Shown here in pieces: positions 10,570 to 24,639 of a stretch of DNA of 64,000 nt. This stretch comes from Apoderus coryli. Its lineage: Eukaryota; Arthropoda; Insecta; Coleoptera; Attelabidae. Location of the stretch: the NCBI GenBank assembly GCA_911728435.2, contig CAJVRQ020000079.1, forward strand, positions 1-64,000, read 5' to 3'. The notes beneath the pieces are model-generated. The model ran no database searches, was not told the DNA's origin, and worked only from the letters and a program-made list of their open reading frames with translations. The translations under genes were made by a program, and so were the position numbers. Numbering within the stretch: position 1 is the stretch's first letter; each line of letters starts with the position of its first letter.

Positions 10570-13500
10570 GTGAAAACAGCTTTTTGGGAGCCATTTGAAA
10601 AGTTTAATTCTAAATAATAAAATTTTAGTAACAAAACGCGCTAATTCGTTGTAAATTGCTTATTTACGCTTAATCTAACTAATTTTCACTAATAAAATTT
10701 ACTTTTAAATTCTAAGTAAGAAAACAGCTTTTTGGGAGCCATTTGAAAAGTTTAATTCTAAATAACAAAATTTTAGTAACAAAACGCTCTAATTCGTTCT
10801 AATTTGCTTTTTTATGCTTAATCTAATTTCTTTTGACTAATAAAATTTACTTTTAATGTCTAAGTGAGAAAACAGCTTTTTGGGAGCCATTTGAAACGTT
10901 TAATTCTAAATAACAAAATTTTAGTAACAAAACGCTCTAATTCGTTCTAATTTGCTTTTTTATGCTTAATCTAATTTCTTTTGACTAATAAAATTTACTT
11001 TTAAATTCTAAGTGAGAAAACAGCTTTTTGGGAGCCATTTGAACGTTTAATTCTAAATATTAAAATTTTAGTAACAAAACGCGCTAATTCGTTCTAAATT
11101 GCTTATTTACGCTTAATCTAACTTATTTTCACTAATAAAATTTACTTTTAAATTCTAAGTGAGAAAACAGCTTTTTGTGAGCCATTTGATCGTTTAATTC
11201 TAAATATCAAAATTTTAGTAACAAAACGCGCTAATTCGTTCTAAATTGCTTATTTACGCTTAATCTAACTTATTTTCACTAATAAAATTTACTTTTAAAT
11301 TCTAAGTGAGAAAACAGCTTTTTGGGAGCCATTTGAACGTTTAATTCTAAATAACAAAATTTTAGTAACAAAACGCGCTAATTCGTTGTAAATTGCTTAT
11401 TTACGCTTAATCTAACTTATTTTCACTAATAAAATTTACTTTTAAATTCTAAGTAAGAAAACAGCTTTTTGGGAGCCATTTGAAAAGTTTAATTCTAAAT
11501 AACAAAATTTTAGTAACAAAACGCTCTAATTCGTTCTAATTTGCTTTTTTATGCTTAATCTAATTTCTTTTGACTAATAAAATTTACTTTTAATTTCTAA
11601 GTGAGAAAACAGCTTTTTGGGAGCCATTTGAAACGTTTAATTCTAAATAACAAAATTTTAGTAACAAAACGCTCTAATTCGTTCTAATTTGCTTTTTTAT
11701 GCTTAATCTAATTTCTTTAGACTAATAAAATTTACTTTTAAATTCCAAGTGAGAAAACAGCTTTTTGGGAGCCATTTGAAAAGTTTAATTCTAAATAACA
11801 AAATTTTAGTAACAAAACGCGCTAATTCGTTCTAAATTGCTTATTTACGCTTAATCTAACTTATTTTCACTAATAAAATTTACTTTTAAATTCCAAGTGA
11901 GAAAACAGCTTTTTGGGAGCCATTTGAAAAGTTTAATTCTAAATAACAAAATTTTAGTAACAAAACGCGCTAATTCGTTCTAAATTGCTTATTTACGCTT
12001 AATCTAACTTATTTTCACTAATAAAATTTACTTTTAAATTCTAAGTATGAAAACAGCTTTTTGGGAGCCATTTGGAAAGTTTAATTCTAAATAACAAAAT
12101 TTTAGTAACAAAACGCTCTAATTCGTTCTATTTGCTTTTTTATGCTTAATCTAATTTCTTTTGACTAATAAAATTTACTTTTAATTTCTAAGTGAGAAAA
12201 CAGCTTTTTGGGAGCCATTTGAAAAGTTTAATTATAAATAACAAAATTTTAGTAACAAAACGCTCTAATTCGTTCTAATTTGCTTTTTTATGCTTAATCT
12301 AATTTCTTTAGTCTAATAAAATTTACTTTTAAATTCCAAGTGAGAAAACAGCTTTTTGGGAGCCATTTGAAAAGTTTAATTCTAAATAATAAAATTTTAG
12401 TAACAAAACGCGCTAATTCGTTGTAAATTGCTTATTTACGCTTAATCTAACTAATTTTCACTAATAAAATTTACTTTTAAATTCTAAGTAAGAAAACAGC
12501 TTTTTGGGACCCATTTGAAAAGTTTAATTCTAAATAACAAAATTTTAGTAACAAAACGCTCTAATTCGTTCTAATTTGCTTTTTTATGCTTAATCTAATT
12601 TCTTTTGACTAATAAAATTTACTTTTAATGTCTAAGTGAGAAAACAGCTTTTTGGGAGCCATTTGAAACGTTTAATTCTAAATAACAAAATTTTAGTAAC
12701 AAAACGCTCTAATTCGTTCTAATTTGCTTTTTTATGCTTAATCTAATTTCTTTTGACTAATAAAATTTACTTTTAAATTCTAAGTGAGAAAACAGCTTTT
12801 TGGGAGCCATTTGAACGTTTAATTCTAAATATTAAAATTTTAGTAACAAAACGCGCTAATTCGTTCTAAATTGCTTATTTACGCTTAATCTAACTTATTT
12901 TCACTAATAAAATTTACTTTTAAATTCTAAGTGAGAAAACAGCTTTTTGTGAGCCATTTGAACGTTTAATTCTAAATATCAAAATTTTAGTAACAAAACG
13001 CGCTAATTCGTTCTAAATTGCTTATTTACGCTTAATCTAACTTATTTTCACTAATAAAATTTACTTTTAAATTCTAAGTGAGAAAACAGCTTTTTGGGAG
13101 CCATTTGAACGTTTAATTCTAAATAACAAAATTTTAGTAACAAAACGCGCTAATTCGTTGTAAATTGCTTATTTACGCTTAATCTAACTTATTTTCACTA
13201 ATAAAATTTACTTTTAAATTCTAAGTAAGAAAACAGCTTTTTGGGAGCCATTTGAAAAGTTTAATTCTAAATAACAAAATTTTAGTAACAAAACGCTCTA
13301 ATTCGTTCTAATTTGCTTTTTTATGCTTAATCTAATTTCTTTTGACTAATAAAATTTACTTTTAATTTCTAAGTGAGAAAACAGCTTTTTGGGAGCCATT
13401 TGAAACGTTTAATTCTAAATAACAAAATTTTAGTAACAAAACGCTCTAATTCGTTCTAATTTGCTTTTTTATGCTTAATCTAATTTCTTTAGTCTAATAA

Positions 13501-14070
13501 AATTTACTTTTAAATTCCAAGTGAGAAAACAGCTTTTTGGGAGCCATTTGAAAAGTTTAATTCTAAATAACAAAATTTTAGTAACAAAACGCGCTAATTC
13601 GTTCTAAATTGCTTATTTACGCTTAATCTAACTTATTTTCACTAATAAAATTTACTTTTAAATTCCAAGTGAGAAAACAGCTTTTTGGGAGCCATTTGAA
13701 AAGTTTAATTCTAAATAACAAAATTTTAGTAACAAAACGCGCTAATTCGTTCTAAATTGCTTATTTACGCTTAATCTAACTTATTTTCACTAATAAAATT
13801 TACTTTTAAATTCTAAGTATGAAAACAGCTTTTTGGGAGCCATTTGGAAAGTTTAATTCTAAATAACAAAATTTTAGTAACAAAACGCTCTAATTCGTTC
13901 TATTTGCTTTTTTATGCTTAATCTAATTTCTTTTGACTAATAAAATTTACTTTTAATTTCTAAGTGAGAAAACAGCTTTTTGGGAGCCATTTGAAAAGTT
14001 TAATTATAAATAACAAAATTTTAGTAACAAAACGCTCTAATTCGTTCTAATTTGCTTTTTTATGCTTAAT
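10570..14070. repeat. Tandem higher-order repeat, 12-mer, period 1772 bp
   Basis: Rare variants recur exactly 1772 bp apart: CTAATTTTCA at 10679 and 12451, and TTTGGAAAG at 12071 and 13843. A two-base deletion (GTTCTATTTGC) near 12125 also recurs near 13897. Two adjacent copies of about 12 monomers; the outer limits are approximate. Confidence 0.8.
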
Positions 14071-16454
14071 CTAATTTCTTTTGACTAATAAAATTTACTT
14101 TTAATTTCTAAGTGAGAAAACAGCTTTTTGGGAGCCATTTGAAAAGTTTAATTCTAAATAACAAAATTTTAGTAACAAAACGCTCTAAATCGTTCTAATT
14201 TGCTTTTTTATGCTTAATCTAATTTCTTTAGACTAATAAAATTTACTTTTAAATTCCAAGTGTGAAAACAGCTTTTTGGGAGGCATTTGAAAAGTTTAAT
14301 TCTAAATAACAAAATTTTAGTAACAAAACGCGCTAATTCGTTGTAAATTGCTTATTTACGCTTAATCTAACTTATTTTCACTAATAAAATTTACTTTTAA
14401 ATTCTAAGTAAGAAAACAGCTTTTTGGGAGCCATTTGAAAAGTTTAATCCTAAATAACAAAATTTTAGTAACAAAACGCTCTAATTCGTTCTAATTTGCT
14501 TTTTTATGCTTAATCTAATTTCTTTTGACTAATAAAATTTACTTTTAAATTCTAAGTGAGAAAACAGCTTTTTGGGAGCCATTTGAAAAGTTTAATTATA
14601 AATAACAAAATTTTAGTAACAAAACGCTCTCATTCGTTCTAATTTGCTTTTTTATGCTTAATCTAATTTCTTTTGACTAATAAAATTTACTTTTAATTTC
14701 TAAGTGAGAAAACAGCTTTTTGGGAGCCATTTGAAAAGTTTAATTCTAATAAACAAAATTTTAGTAACAAAACGCTCTAAATCGTTCTAATTTGCTTTTT
14801 TATGCTTAATCTAATTTCTTTAGACTAATAAAATTTACTTTTAAATTCCAAGTGAGAAAACAGCTTTTTGGGAGCCATTTGAAAAGTTTAATTCTAAATA
14901 ACAAAATTTTAGTAACAAAACGCGCTAATTCGTTCTAAATTGCTTATTTACGCTTAATCTAACTTATTTTCACTAATAAATTTACTTTTAAATTCTAAGT
15001 GTAAAAACAGCTTTTTTGGGAGCCATTTGTAAAGTTTAATTCTAAATAACAAAATTTTAGTAACAAAACGCGCTAATTCGTTGTAAATTGCTTATTTACG
15101 CTTAATCTAACTTATTTTCACTAATAAAATTTACTTTTAAATTCTAAGTAAGAAAACAGCTTTTTGGGAGCCATTTGAAACGTTTAATTCTAAATAACAA
15201 AATTTTAGTAACAAAACGCTCTAATTCGTTCTAATTTGCTTTTTTATGCTTAATCTAATTTCTTTTGACTAATAAAATTTGCTTTTAAATTCTAAGTGAG
15301 AAAACAGCTTTTTGGGAGCCATTTGAACGTTAATTCTAAATATTAAAATTTTAGTAACAAAACGCGCTAATTCGTTCTAAATTGCTTATTTACGCTTAAT
15401 CTAACTTATTTTCACTAATAAAATTTACTTTTAAATTCTAAGTGAGAAAACAGCTTTTTGGGAGCCATTTGAACGTTTAATTCTAAATAACAAAATTTTA
15501 GTAAAAAAAAACGCGCTAATTCGTTGTAAATTGCTTATTTACGCTTAATCTAACTTATTTTCACTAATAAAATTTACTTTTAAATTCTAAGTAAGAAAAC
15601 AGCTTTTTGGGAGCCATTTGAAAAGTTTAATTCTAAATAACAAAATTTTAGTAACAAAACGCTCTAATTCGTTCTAATTTGCTTTTTTATGCTTAATCTA
15701 TATTCTTTTGATTAATAAAATTTACTTTTAATTTCTAAGTGAGAAAACAGCTTTTTGGGAGCCATTTGAAACGTTTAATTCTAAATAACAAAATTTTAGT
15801 AACAAAACGCTCTAATTCGTTCTAATTTGCTTTTTTATGCTTAATCTAATTTCTTTAGTCTAATAAAATTTACTTTTAAATTCCAAGTGAGAAAACAGCT
15901 TTTTGGGAGCCATTTGAAAAGTTTAATTCTAAATAACAAAATTTTAGTAACAAAACGCGCTAATTCGTTCTAAATTGCTTATTTACGCTTAATCTAACTT
16001 ATTTTCACTAATAAAATTTACTTTTAAATTCTAAGTATGAAAACAGCTTTTTGGGAGCCATTTGGAAAGTTTAATTCTAAATAACAAAATTTTAGTAACA
16101 AAACGCTCTAATTCGTTCTAATTTGCTTTTTTATGCTTAATCTAATTTCTTTTGACTAATAAAATTTACTTTTAATTTCTAAGTGAGAAAACAGCTTTTT
16201 GGGAGCCATTTGAAAAGTTTAATTATAAATAACAAAATTTTAGTAACAAAACGCTCTAATTCGTTCTAATTTGCTTTTTTATGCTTAATCTAATTTCTTT
16301 TGACTAATAAAATTTACTTTTAATTTCTAAGTGAGAAAACAGCTTTTTGGGAGCCATTTGAAAAGTTTAATTCTAAATAACAAAATTTTAGTAACAAAAC
16401 GCTCTAAATCGTTCTAATTTGCTTTTTTATGCTTAATCTAATTTCTTTAGACTA

Positions 16455-18390
16455 ATAGAAATTTTACTTTAAATTCCAAGTGAGAAAACAGCTTTTTGGG
16501 AGCCATTTGAAAAGTTTAATTCTAAATAACAAAATTTTAGTAACTAAACCGCGCTAATTCGTTCTAAATTGCCTCTACTTTACGCTTAATCTAACTTATT
16601 TTCACTAATAAAATTTACTTTTAAATTCTAATGTGAAAACAGCTTTTTGGGAGCCATTTGAAAAGTTTAATTCTAAATAACAAAAATTTTAGTAACAAAA
16701 CGCGCTAATTCGTTGTAAATTGCTTATTTACGCTTAATCTAACTTATTTTCACTAATAAAATTTACTTTTAAATTCTAAGTTAAGAAAACAGCTTTTTGG
16801 GAGCCATTTGAAAAGTTTAATTCAAAATAACAAAATTTTAGTAACAAAACGCTCTAATTCGTTCTAATTTGCTTTTTTATGCTTAATCTAATTTCTTTTG
16901 ACTATAAAATTTACTTTTAATTCTCTAAGTGAGAAAACAGCTTTTTGGGAGCCATTTGAAACGTTTAATTCTAAATAACAAAATTTAGTAACAAAAGGCT
17001 CTAATTCGTTCTAATTTGGCTTTTTTATGCTTAATCTAATTTCTTTTGACTACTATAAATTTACTTTTAAATTCTAGTGAGAAAACAGCTTTTGGGAGCC
17101 ATTTGAACGTTTAATTCTAAATATCAAAATTTTAGTAACAAAACGCGCTAATTCGTTCTAAATTGCTTATTTACGCTTAATCTAACTTATTTTCACTAAT
17201 AAAATTTAACTTTTAAATTCTAAGTGAGAAAACAGCTTTTTGTGAGCCATTTGAACGTTTAATTCTAAATATCAAAAATTTTAGTAACAAAACGCGCTAA
17301 TTCGTTCTAAATTGCTTATATACGCTTATTCTAACTTATTTTCACTAATAAAATTTACTTTTAAATTCTAAGTGAGAAAACAGCTTTTTGTGAGGCCATT
17401 TGAACGTTTAATTCTAAATATCAAAATTTTTAGTAACAAAACGCGCTAATTCGTTCTAAATTGCTTATTTACGCTTATTCTAACTTATTTCACTAATAAA
17501 ATTTACTTTTAAATTTCTAAGTGAGAAAACAGCTTTTTGTGAGCCATTTGAACGTTTAATTCTAAATATCAAATTTTAGTAACAAAACGCGCTAATTCGT
17601 TCTAAATTGCTTATTTACGCTTATTCTAACTTATTTTCACTAATAAAATTTACTTTTAATTTCTAAGTGAGAAAACAGCTTTTTGGGAGCATTTGAAACG
17701 TTTAATTCTAAATAACAAAATTTTAGTAACAAAACGCTCTAATTCGTTCCAATTTGCTTTTTTTATGCTTAATCTAATTTCTTTTGACTAATAAAATTTA
17801 CTTTTAAATTCTAAGTGAGAAAACAGCTTTTTGGGGAGCCATTTGAAAAGTTTAATTCTAAATAACAAAATTTTAGTAACAAAACGCTCTAAATCGTTCT
17901 AATTTGCTTTTTTATGCTTAATCTAATTTCTTTAGACTAATAAAATTTACTTTTTAAATTCTAAGTGAGAAAACAGCTTTTGGGAGCTATTTGAAACGTT
18001 TAATTCTAAATAACAATATTTTAGTAACAAAACGCTCTAATTCGTTCTAAATTGCTTATTTACGCTTAATCTAACTTATTTTCACTAATAAAATTTACTT
18101 TTAAATTCTAAGTGAGAAAACAGCTTTTTGGGAGCCATTTGAACGTTTAATTCTAAATAACAAAATTTTAGTAACAAAACGCGCTATTTCCCGTTGTAAA
18201 TTGCTTATTTACGCTTATCTAACTTATTTTCACTAATAAAATTTACTTTTAAATTCTAAGTATGAAAACAGCTTTTTGGGAGCCATTTGAAAAGTTTAAT
18301 TCTAAATAACAAAATTTTAGTAACAAAACGCTCTAATTCGTTCTCATTATGCTTTTTTATGCTTAATCTAATTTCTTTTGACTAATAAAT
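16455..18390. repeat. Satellite stretch with dense single-base indels
   Basis: Ordinary monomers, but nearly every one carries unique 1-3 base insertions or deletions. Examples are TAACTAAACCGCGC near 16541, GCCTCTACTTTACGC near 16571, GACTACTATAAATTT near 17048, GTGAGGCC near 17389 and TATTTCCCGTTG near 18186. Neighbouring satellite is almost free of such changes. It may be real decay or a poorly polished assembly segment. Confidence 0.75.
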
Positions 18391-21300
18391 TTACTTTTAA
18401 TTTCTAAGTGAGAAAACAGCTTTTTGGGAGCCATTTGAAAAGTTTAATTATAAATAACAAAATTTTAGTAACAAAACGCTCTAATTCGTTCTAATTTGCT
18501 TTTTTATGCTTAATCTAATTTCTTTTGACTAATAAAATTTACTTATAATTTCTAAGTGAGAAAACAGCTTTTTGTGAGCCATTTGAACGTTTAATTCTAA
18601 ATAACAAAATTTTAGTAACAAAACGCGCTAATTCGTTGTAAATTGCTTATTTACGCTTAATCTAACTTATTTTCACTAATAAAATTTACTTTTAAATTCT
18701 AAGTATGAAAACAGCTTTTTGGGAGCCATTTGAAAAGTTTAATTCTAAATAACAAAATTTTAGTAACAAAACGCTCTAATTCGTTCTCATTTGCTTTTTT
18801 ATGCTTAATCTAATTTCTTTTGACTAATAAAATTTACTTTTAAATTCTAAGTAAGAAAACAGCTTTTTGGGAGCCATTTGAAAAGTTTAATTCTAAATAA
18901 CAAAATTTTAGTAACAAAACGCTCTAATTCGTTCTAATTTGCTTTTTTATGCTTAATCTAATTTCTTTTGACTAATAAAATTTACTTTTAATTTCTAAGT
19001 GAGAAAACAGCTTTTTGGGAGCCATTTGAAACGTTTAATTCTAAATAACAATATTTTAGTAACAAAACGCTCTAATTCGTTCTAATTTGCTTTTTTATGC
19101 TTAATCTAATTTCTTTTGACTAATAAAATTTACTTTTAAATTCTAAGTGAGAAAACAGCTTTTTGGGAGCCATTTGAAAAGTTTAATTCTAAATAACAAA
19201 ATTTTAGTAACAAAACGCTCTAATTCGTTCTAATTTGCTTTTTTATGCTTAATCTAATTTCTTTAGACTAATAAAATTTACTTTTAAATTCCAAGTGAGA
19301 AAACAGCTTTTTGGGAGCCATTTGAAAAGTTTAATTCTAAATAACAAAATTTTAGTAACAAAACGCGCTAATTCGTTCTAATTTGCTTATTTACGCTTAA
19401 TCTAACTTATTTTCACTAATAAAATTTACTTTTAAATTCCAAGTGAGAAAACAGCTTTTTGGGATCCATTTGAAAAGTTTAATTCTAAATAACAAAATTT
19501 TAGTAACAAAACGCGCAAATTCGTTCTAAATTGCTTATTTACGCTTAATCTAACTTATTTTCACTAATAAAATTTACTTTTAAATTCTAAGTGTGAAAAC
19601 AGCTTCTTGGGAGCCATTTGAAAAGTTTAATTCTAAATAACAAAATTTTAGTAACAAAACGCGCTAAATCGTTAAATTGCTTATTTACGCTTAATCTAAC
19701 TTATTTTCACTAATAAAATTTACTTTTAAATTCTAAGTGTGAACAGCTTTTTGGGAGCCATTTGAAAAGTTTAATTCTAAATAACAAAATTTTAGTAACA
19801 AAACGCGCTAAATCGTTCTAATTTGCTTTTTTATGCTTAATCTAATTTGCTTTAGACTAATAAAATTTACTTTTAATTTCTAAGTGAGAAAACAGCTTTT
19901 TGGGAGCTATTTGAAACGTTTAATTCTAAATAACAATATTTTAGTAACAAAACGCTCTAATTCGTTCTAAATTGCTTATTTACGCTTAATCTAACTTATT
20001 TTCACTAATAAAATTTACTTTTAAATTCTAAGTGAGAAAACAGCTTTTTGGGAGCCATTTGAACGTTTAATTCTAAATAACAAAATTTTAGTAACAAAAC
20101 GCGCTAATTCGTTGTAAATTGCTTATTTACGCTTAATCTAACTTATTTTCACTAATAAAATTTACTTTTAAATTCTAAGTGTGAAAACAGCTTTTTGGGA
20201 GCCATTTGAAAAGTTTAATTCTAAATAATAAAATTTTAGTAACAAAACGCGCAAATTCGTTCTAAATTGCTTATTTACGCTTAATCTAACTTATTTTCAC
20301 TAATAAAATTTACTTTTAAATTCTAAGTGTTAAAACAGCTTCTTGGGAGCCATTTGAAAAGTTTAATTCTAAATAACAAAATTTTAGTAACAAAACGCGC
20401 TAAATCGTTAAATTGCTTATTTACGCTTAATCTAACTTATTTTCACTAATAAAATTTACTTTTAAATTCTAAGTGTGAACAGCTTTTTGGGAGCCATTTG
20501 AAAAGTTTAATTCTAAATAACAAAATTTTAGTAACAAAACGCGCTAAATCGTTCTAATTTGCTTTTTTATGCTTAATCTAATTTCTTTAGACTAATAAAA
20601 TTTACTTTTAATTTCTAAGTAAGAAAACAGCTTTTTGGGAGCCATTTGAAAAGTTTAATTCTAAATAACAAAATTTTAGTAACAAAACGCTCTAATTCGT
20701 TCTAATTTGCTTTTTTATGCTTAATCTAATTTCTTTTGACTAATAAAATTTACTTTTAAAGTCTAAGTGAGAAAACAGCTTTTTGGGAGCCATTTGAAAC
20801 GTTTAATTCTAAATAACAAAATTTTAGTCACAAAACGCTCTAATTCGTTCTAATTTGCTTTTTTATGCTTAATCTAATTTCTTTTGACTAATAAAATTTA
20901 CTTTTAAATTCTAAGTGAGAAAACAGCTTTTTGGGAGCCATTTGAACGTTTAATTCTAAATATTAAAATTTTAGTAACAAAACGCGCTAATTCGTTCTAA
21001 ATTGCTTATTTACGCTTAATCTAACTTATTTTCAGTAATAAAATTTACTTTTAAATTCTAAGTGAGAAAACAGCTTTTTGTGAGCCATTTGAACGTTTAA
21101 TTCTAAATATCAAAATTTTAGTAACAAAACGCGCTAATTCGTTCTAAATTGCTTATTTACGCTTAATCTAACTTATTTTCACTAATAAAATTTACTTTTA
21201 AATTCTAAGTGAGGAAAACAGCTTTTTGGGAGCCATTTGAACGTTTAATTCTAAATAACAAAATTTTAGTAACAAAACGCGCTAATTCGTTGTAAATTGC

Positions 21301-24300
21301 TTATTTACGCTTAATCTAACTTATTTTCACTAATAAAATTTACTTTTAAATTCTAAGTAAGAAAACAGCTTTTTGGGAGCCATTTGAAAAGTTTAATTCT
21401 AAATAACAAAATTTTAGTAACAAAACGCTCTAATTCGTTCTCATTTGCTTTTTTATGCTTAATCTAATTTCTTTTGACTAATAAAATTTACTTTTAATTT
21501 CTAAGTGAGAAAACAGCTTTTTGGGAGCCATTTGAAAAGTTTAATTATAAATAACAAAATTTTAGTAACAAAACGCTCTAATTCGTTCTAATTTGCTTTT
21601 TTATGCTTAATCTAATTTCTTTAGTCTAATAAAATTTACTTTTAAATTCCAAGTGAGAAAAGCTTTTTGGGAGCCATTTGAAAAGTTTAATTCTAAATAA
21701 CAAAATTTTAGTAACAAAACGCGCTAATTCGTTCTAAATTGCTTATTTACGCTTAATCTAACTTATTTTCACTAATAAAATTTACTTTTAAATTCCAAGT
21801 GAGAAAACAGCTTTTTGGGAGCCATTTGAAAAGTTTAATTCTAAATAACAAAATTTTAGTAACAAAACGCGCTAATTCGTTCTAAATTGCTTATTTACGC
21901 TTAATCTAACTTATTTTCACTAATAAAATTTACTTTTAAATTCTAAGTATGAAAACAGCTTTTTGGGAGCCATTTGGAAAGTTTAATTCTAAATAACAAA
22001 ATTTTAGTAACAAAACGCTCTAATTCGTTCTAATTTGCTTTTTTATGCTTAATCTAATTTCTTTTGACTAATAAAATTTACTTTTAATTTCTAAGTGAGA
22101 AAACAGCTTTTTGGGAGCCATTTGGAAAGTTTAATTCTAAATAACAAAATTTTAGTAACAAAACGATCTAAATCGTTCTAATTTGCTTTTTTATGCTTAA
22201 TCTAATTTCTTTAGACTAATAAAATTTACTTTTAAATTCCAAGTGAGAAAACAGCTTTTTGGGAGCCATTTGAAAAGTTTAATTCTTAATAACAAAATTT
22301 TAGTAACAAAACGCGCTAATTCGTTCTAAATTGCTTATTTACGCTTAATCTAACTTATTTTCACTAATAAAATTTACTTTTAAATTCTAAGTGTGAAAAC
22401 AGCTTTTTGGGAGCCATTTGAAAAGTTTAATTCTAAATAACAAAATTTTAGTAACAAAACGCGCTAATTCGTTGTAAATTGCTTATTTACGCTTAATCTA
22501 ACTTATTTTCACTAATAAAATTTACTTTTAAATTCTAAGTAAGAAAACAGCTTTTTGGGAGCCATTTGAAAAGTTTAATTCAAAATAACAAAATTTTAGT
22601 AACAAAACGCTCTAATTCGTTCTAATTTGCTTTTTTATGCTTAATCTAATTTCTTTTGACTACTAAAATTTACTTTTAATTTCTAAGTGAGAAAACAGCT
22701 TTTTGGGAGCCATTTGAAACGTTTAATTCTAAATAACAAAATTTTAGTAACAAAACGCTCTAATTCGTTCTAATTTGATTTTTTATGCTTAATCTAATTT
22801 CTTTAGACTAATAAAATTTACTTTTAATTTCTAAGTGAGAAAACAGCTTTTTGGGAGCTATTTGAAACGTTTAATTCTAAATAACAATATTTTAGTAACA
22901 AAACGCTCTAATTCGTTCTAAATTGCTTATTTACGCTTAATCTAACTTATTTTCACTAATAAAATTTACTTTTAAATTCTAAGTGAGAAAACAGCTTTTT
23001 GGGAGCCATTTGAACGTTTAATTCTAAATAACAAAATTTTAGTAACAAAACGCGCTAATTCGTTGTAAATTGCTTATTTACGCTTAATCTAACTTATTTT
23101 CACTAATAAAATTTACTTTTAAATTCCAAGTGTGAAAACAGCTTTTTGGGAGCCATTTGAACGTTTAATTCTAAATATCAAAATTTTAGTAACAAAACGC
23201 GCTAATTCGTTCTAAATTGCTTATTTACGCTTAATCTAACTTATTTTCACTAATAAAATTTACTTTTAAATTCTAAGTGTGAAAACAGCTTTTTGGGAGC
23301 CATTTGAAAAGTTTAATTCTAAATAATAAAATTTTAGTAACAAAACGCGCTAATTCGTTGTAAATTGCTTATTTACGCTTAATCTAACTTATTTTCACTA
23401 ATAAAATTTACTTTTAAATTCTAAGTGTGAAAACAGCTTTTTGGGAGCCATTTGAAAAGTTTAATTCTAAATAACAAAATTTTAGTAACAAAACGCGCTA
23501 ATTCGTTGTAAATTGCTTATTTACGCTTAATCTAACTTATTTTCACTAATAAAATTTACTTTTAAATTCTAAGTAAGAAAACAGCTTTTTGGGAGCCATT
23601 TGAAAAGTTTAATTCAAAATAACAAAATTTTAGTAACAAAACGCTCTAATTCGTTCTAATTTGCTTTTTTATGCTTAATCTAATTTCTTTTGACTAATAA
23701 AATTTACTTTTAATTTCTAAGTGAGAAAACAGCTTTTTGGGAGCCATTTGAAACGTTTAATTCTAAATAACAAAATTTTAGTAACAAAACGCTCTAATTC
23801 GTTCTAATTTGATTTTTTATGCTTAATCTAATTTCTTTAGACTAATAAAATTTACTTTTAATTTCTAAGTGAGAAAACAGCTTTTTGGGAGCTACTTGAA
23901 ACGTTTAATTCTAAATAACAATATTTTAGTAACAAAACGCTCTAATTCGTTCTAAATTGCTTATTTACGCTTAATCTAACTTATTTTCACTAATAAAATT
24001 TACTTTTAAATTCTAAGTGAGAAAACAGCTTTTTGGGAGCCATTTGAACGTTTAATTCTAAATAACAAAATTTTAGTAACAAAACGCGCTAATTCGTTGT
24101 AAATTGCTTATTTACGCTTAATCTAACTTATTTTCACTAATAAAATTTACTTTTAAATTCCAAGTGTGAAAACAGCTTTTTGGGAGCCATTTGAACGTTT
24201 AATTCTAAATATCAAAATTTTAGTAACAAAACGCGCTAATTCGTTCTAAATTGCTTATTTACGCTTAATCTAACTTATTTTCACTAATAAAATTTACTTT

Positions 24301-24639
24301 TAAATTCTAAGTGTGAAAACAGCTTTTTGGGAGCCATTTGAAAAGTTTAATTCTAAATAATAAAATTTTAGTAACAAAACGCGCTAATTCGTTGTAAATT
24401 GCTTATTTACGCTTAATCTAACTTATTTTCACTAATAAAATTTACTTTTAAATTCTAAGTAAGAAAACAGCTTTTTGAGAGCCATTTGAAAAGTTTAATT
24501 CTAAATAACAAAATTTTAGTAACAAAACGCTCTAATTCGTTCTAATTTGCTTTTTTATGCTTAATCTAATTTCTTTTGACTAATAAAATTTACTTTTAAA
24601 GTCTAAGTGAGAAAACAGCTTTTTGGGAGCCATTTGAAA

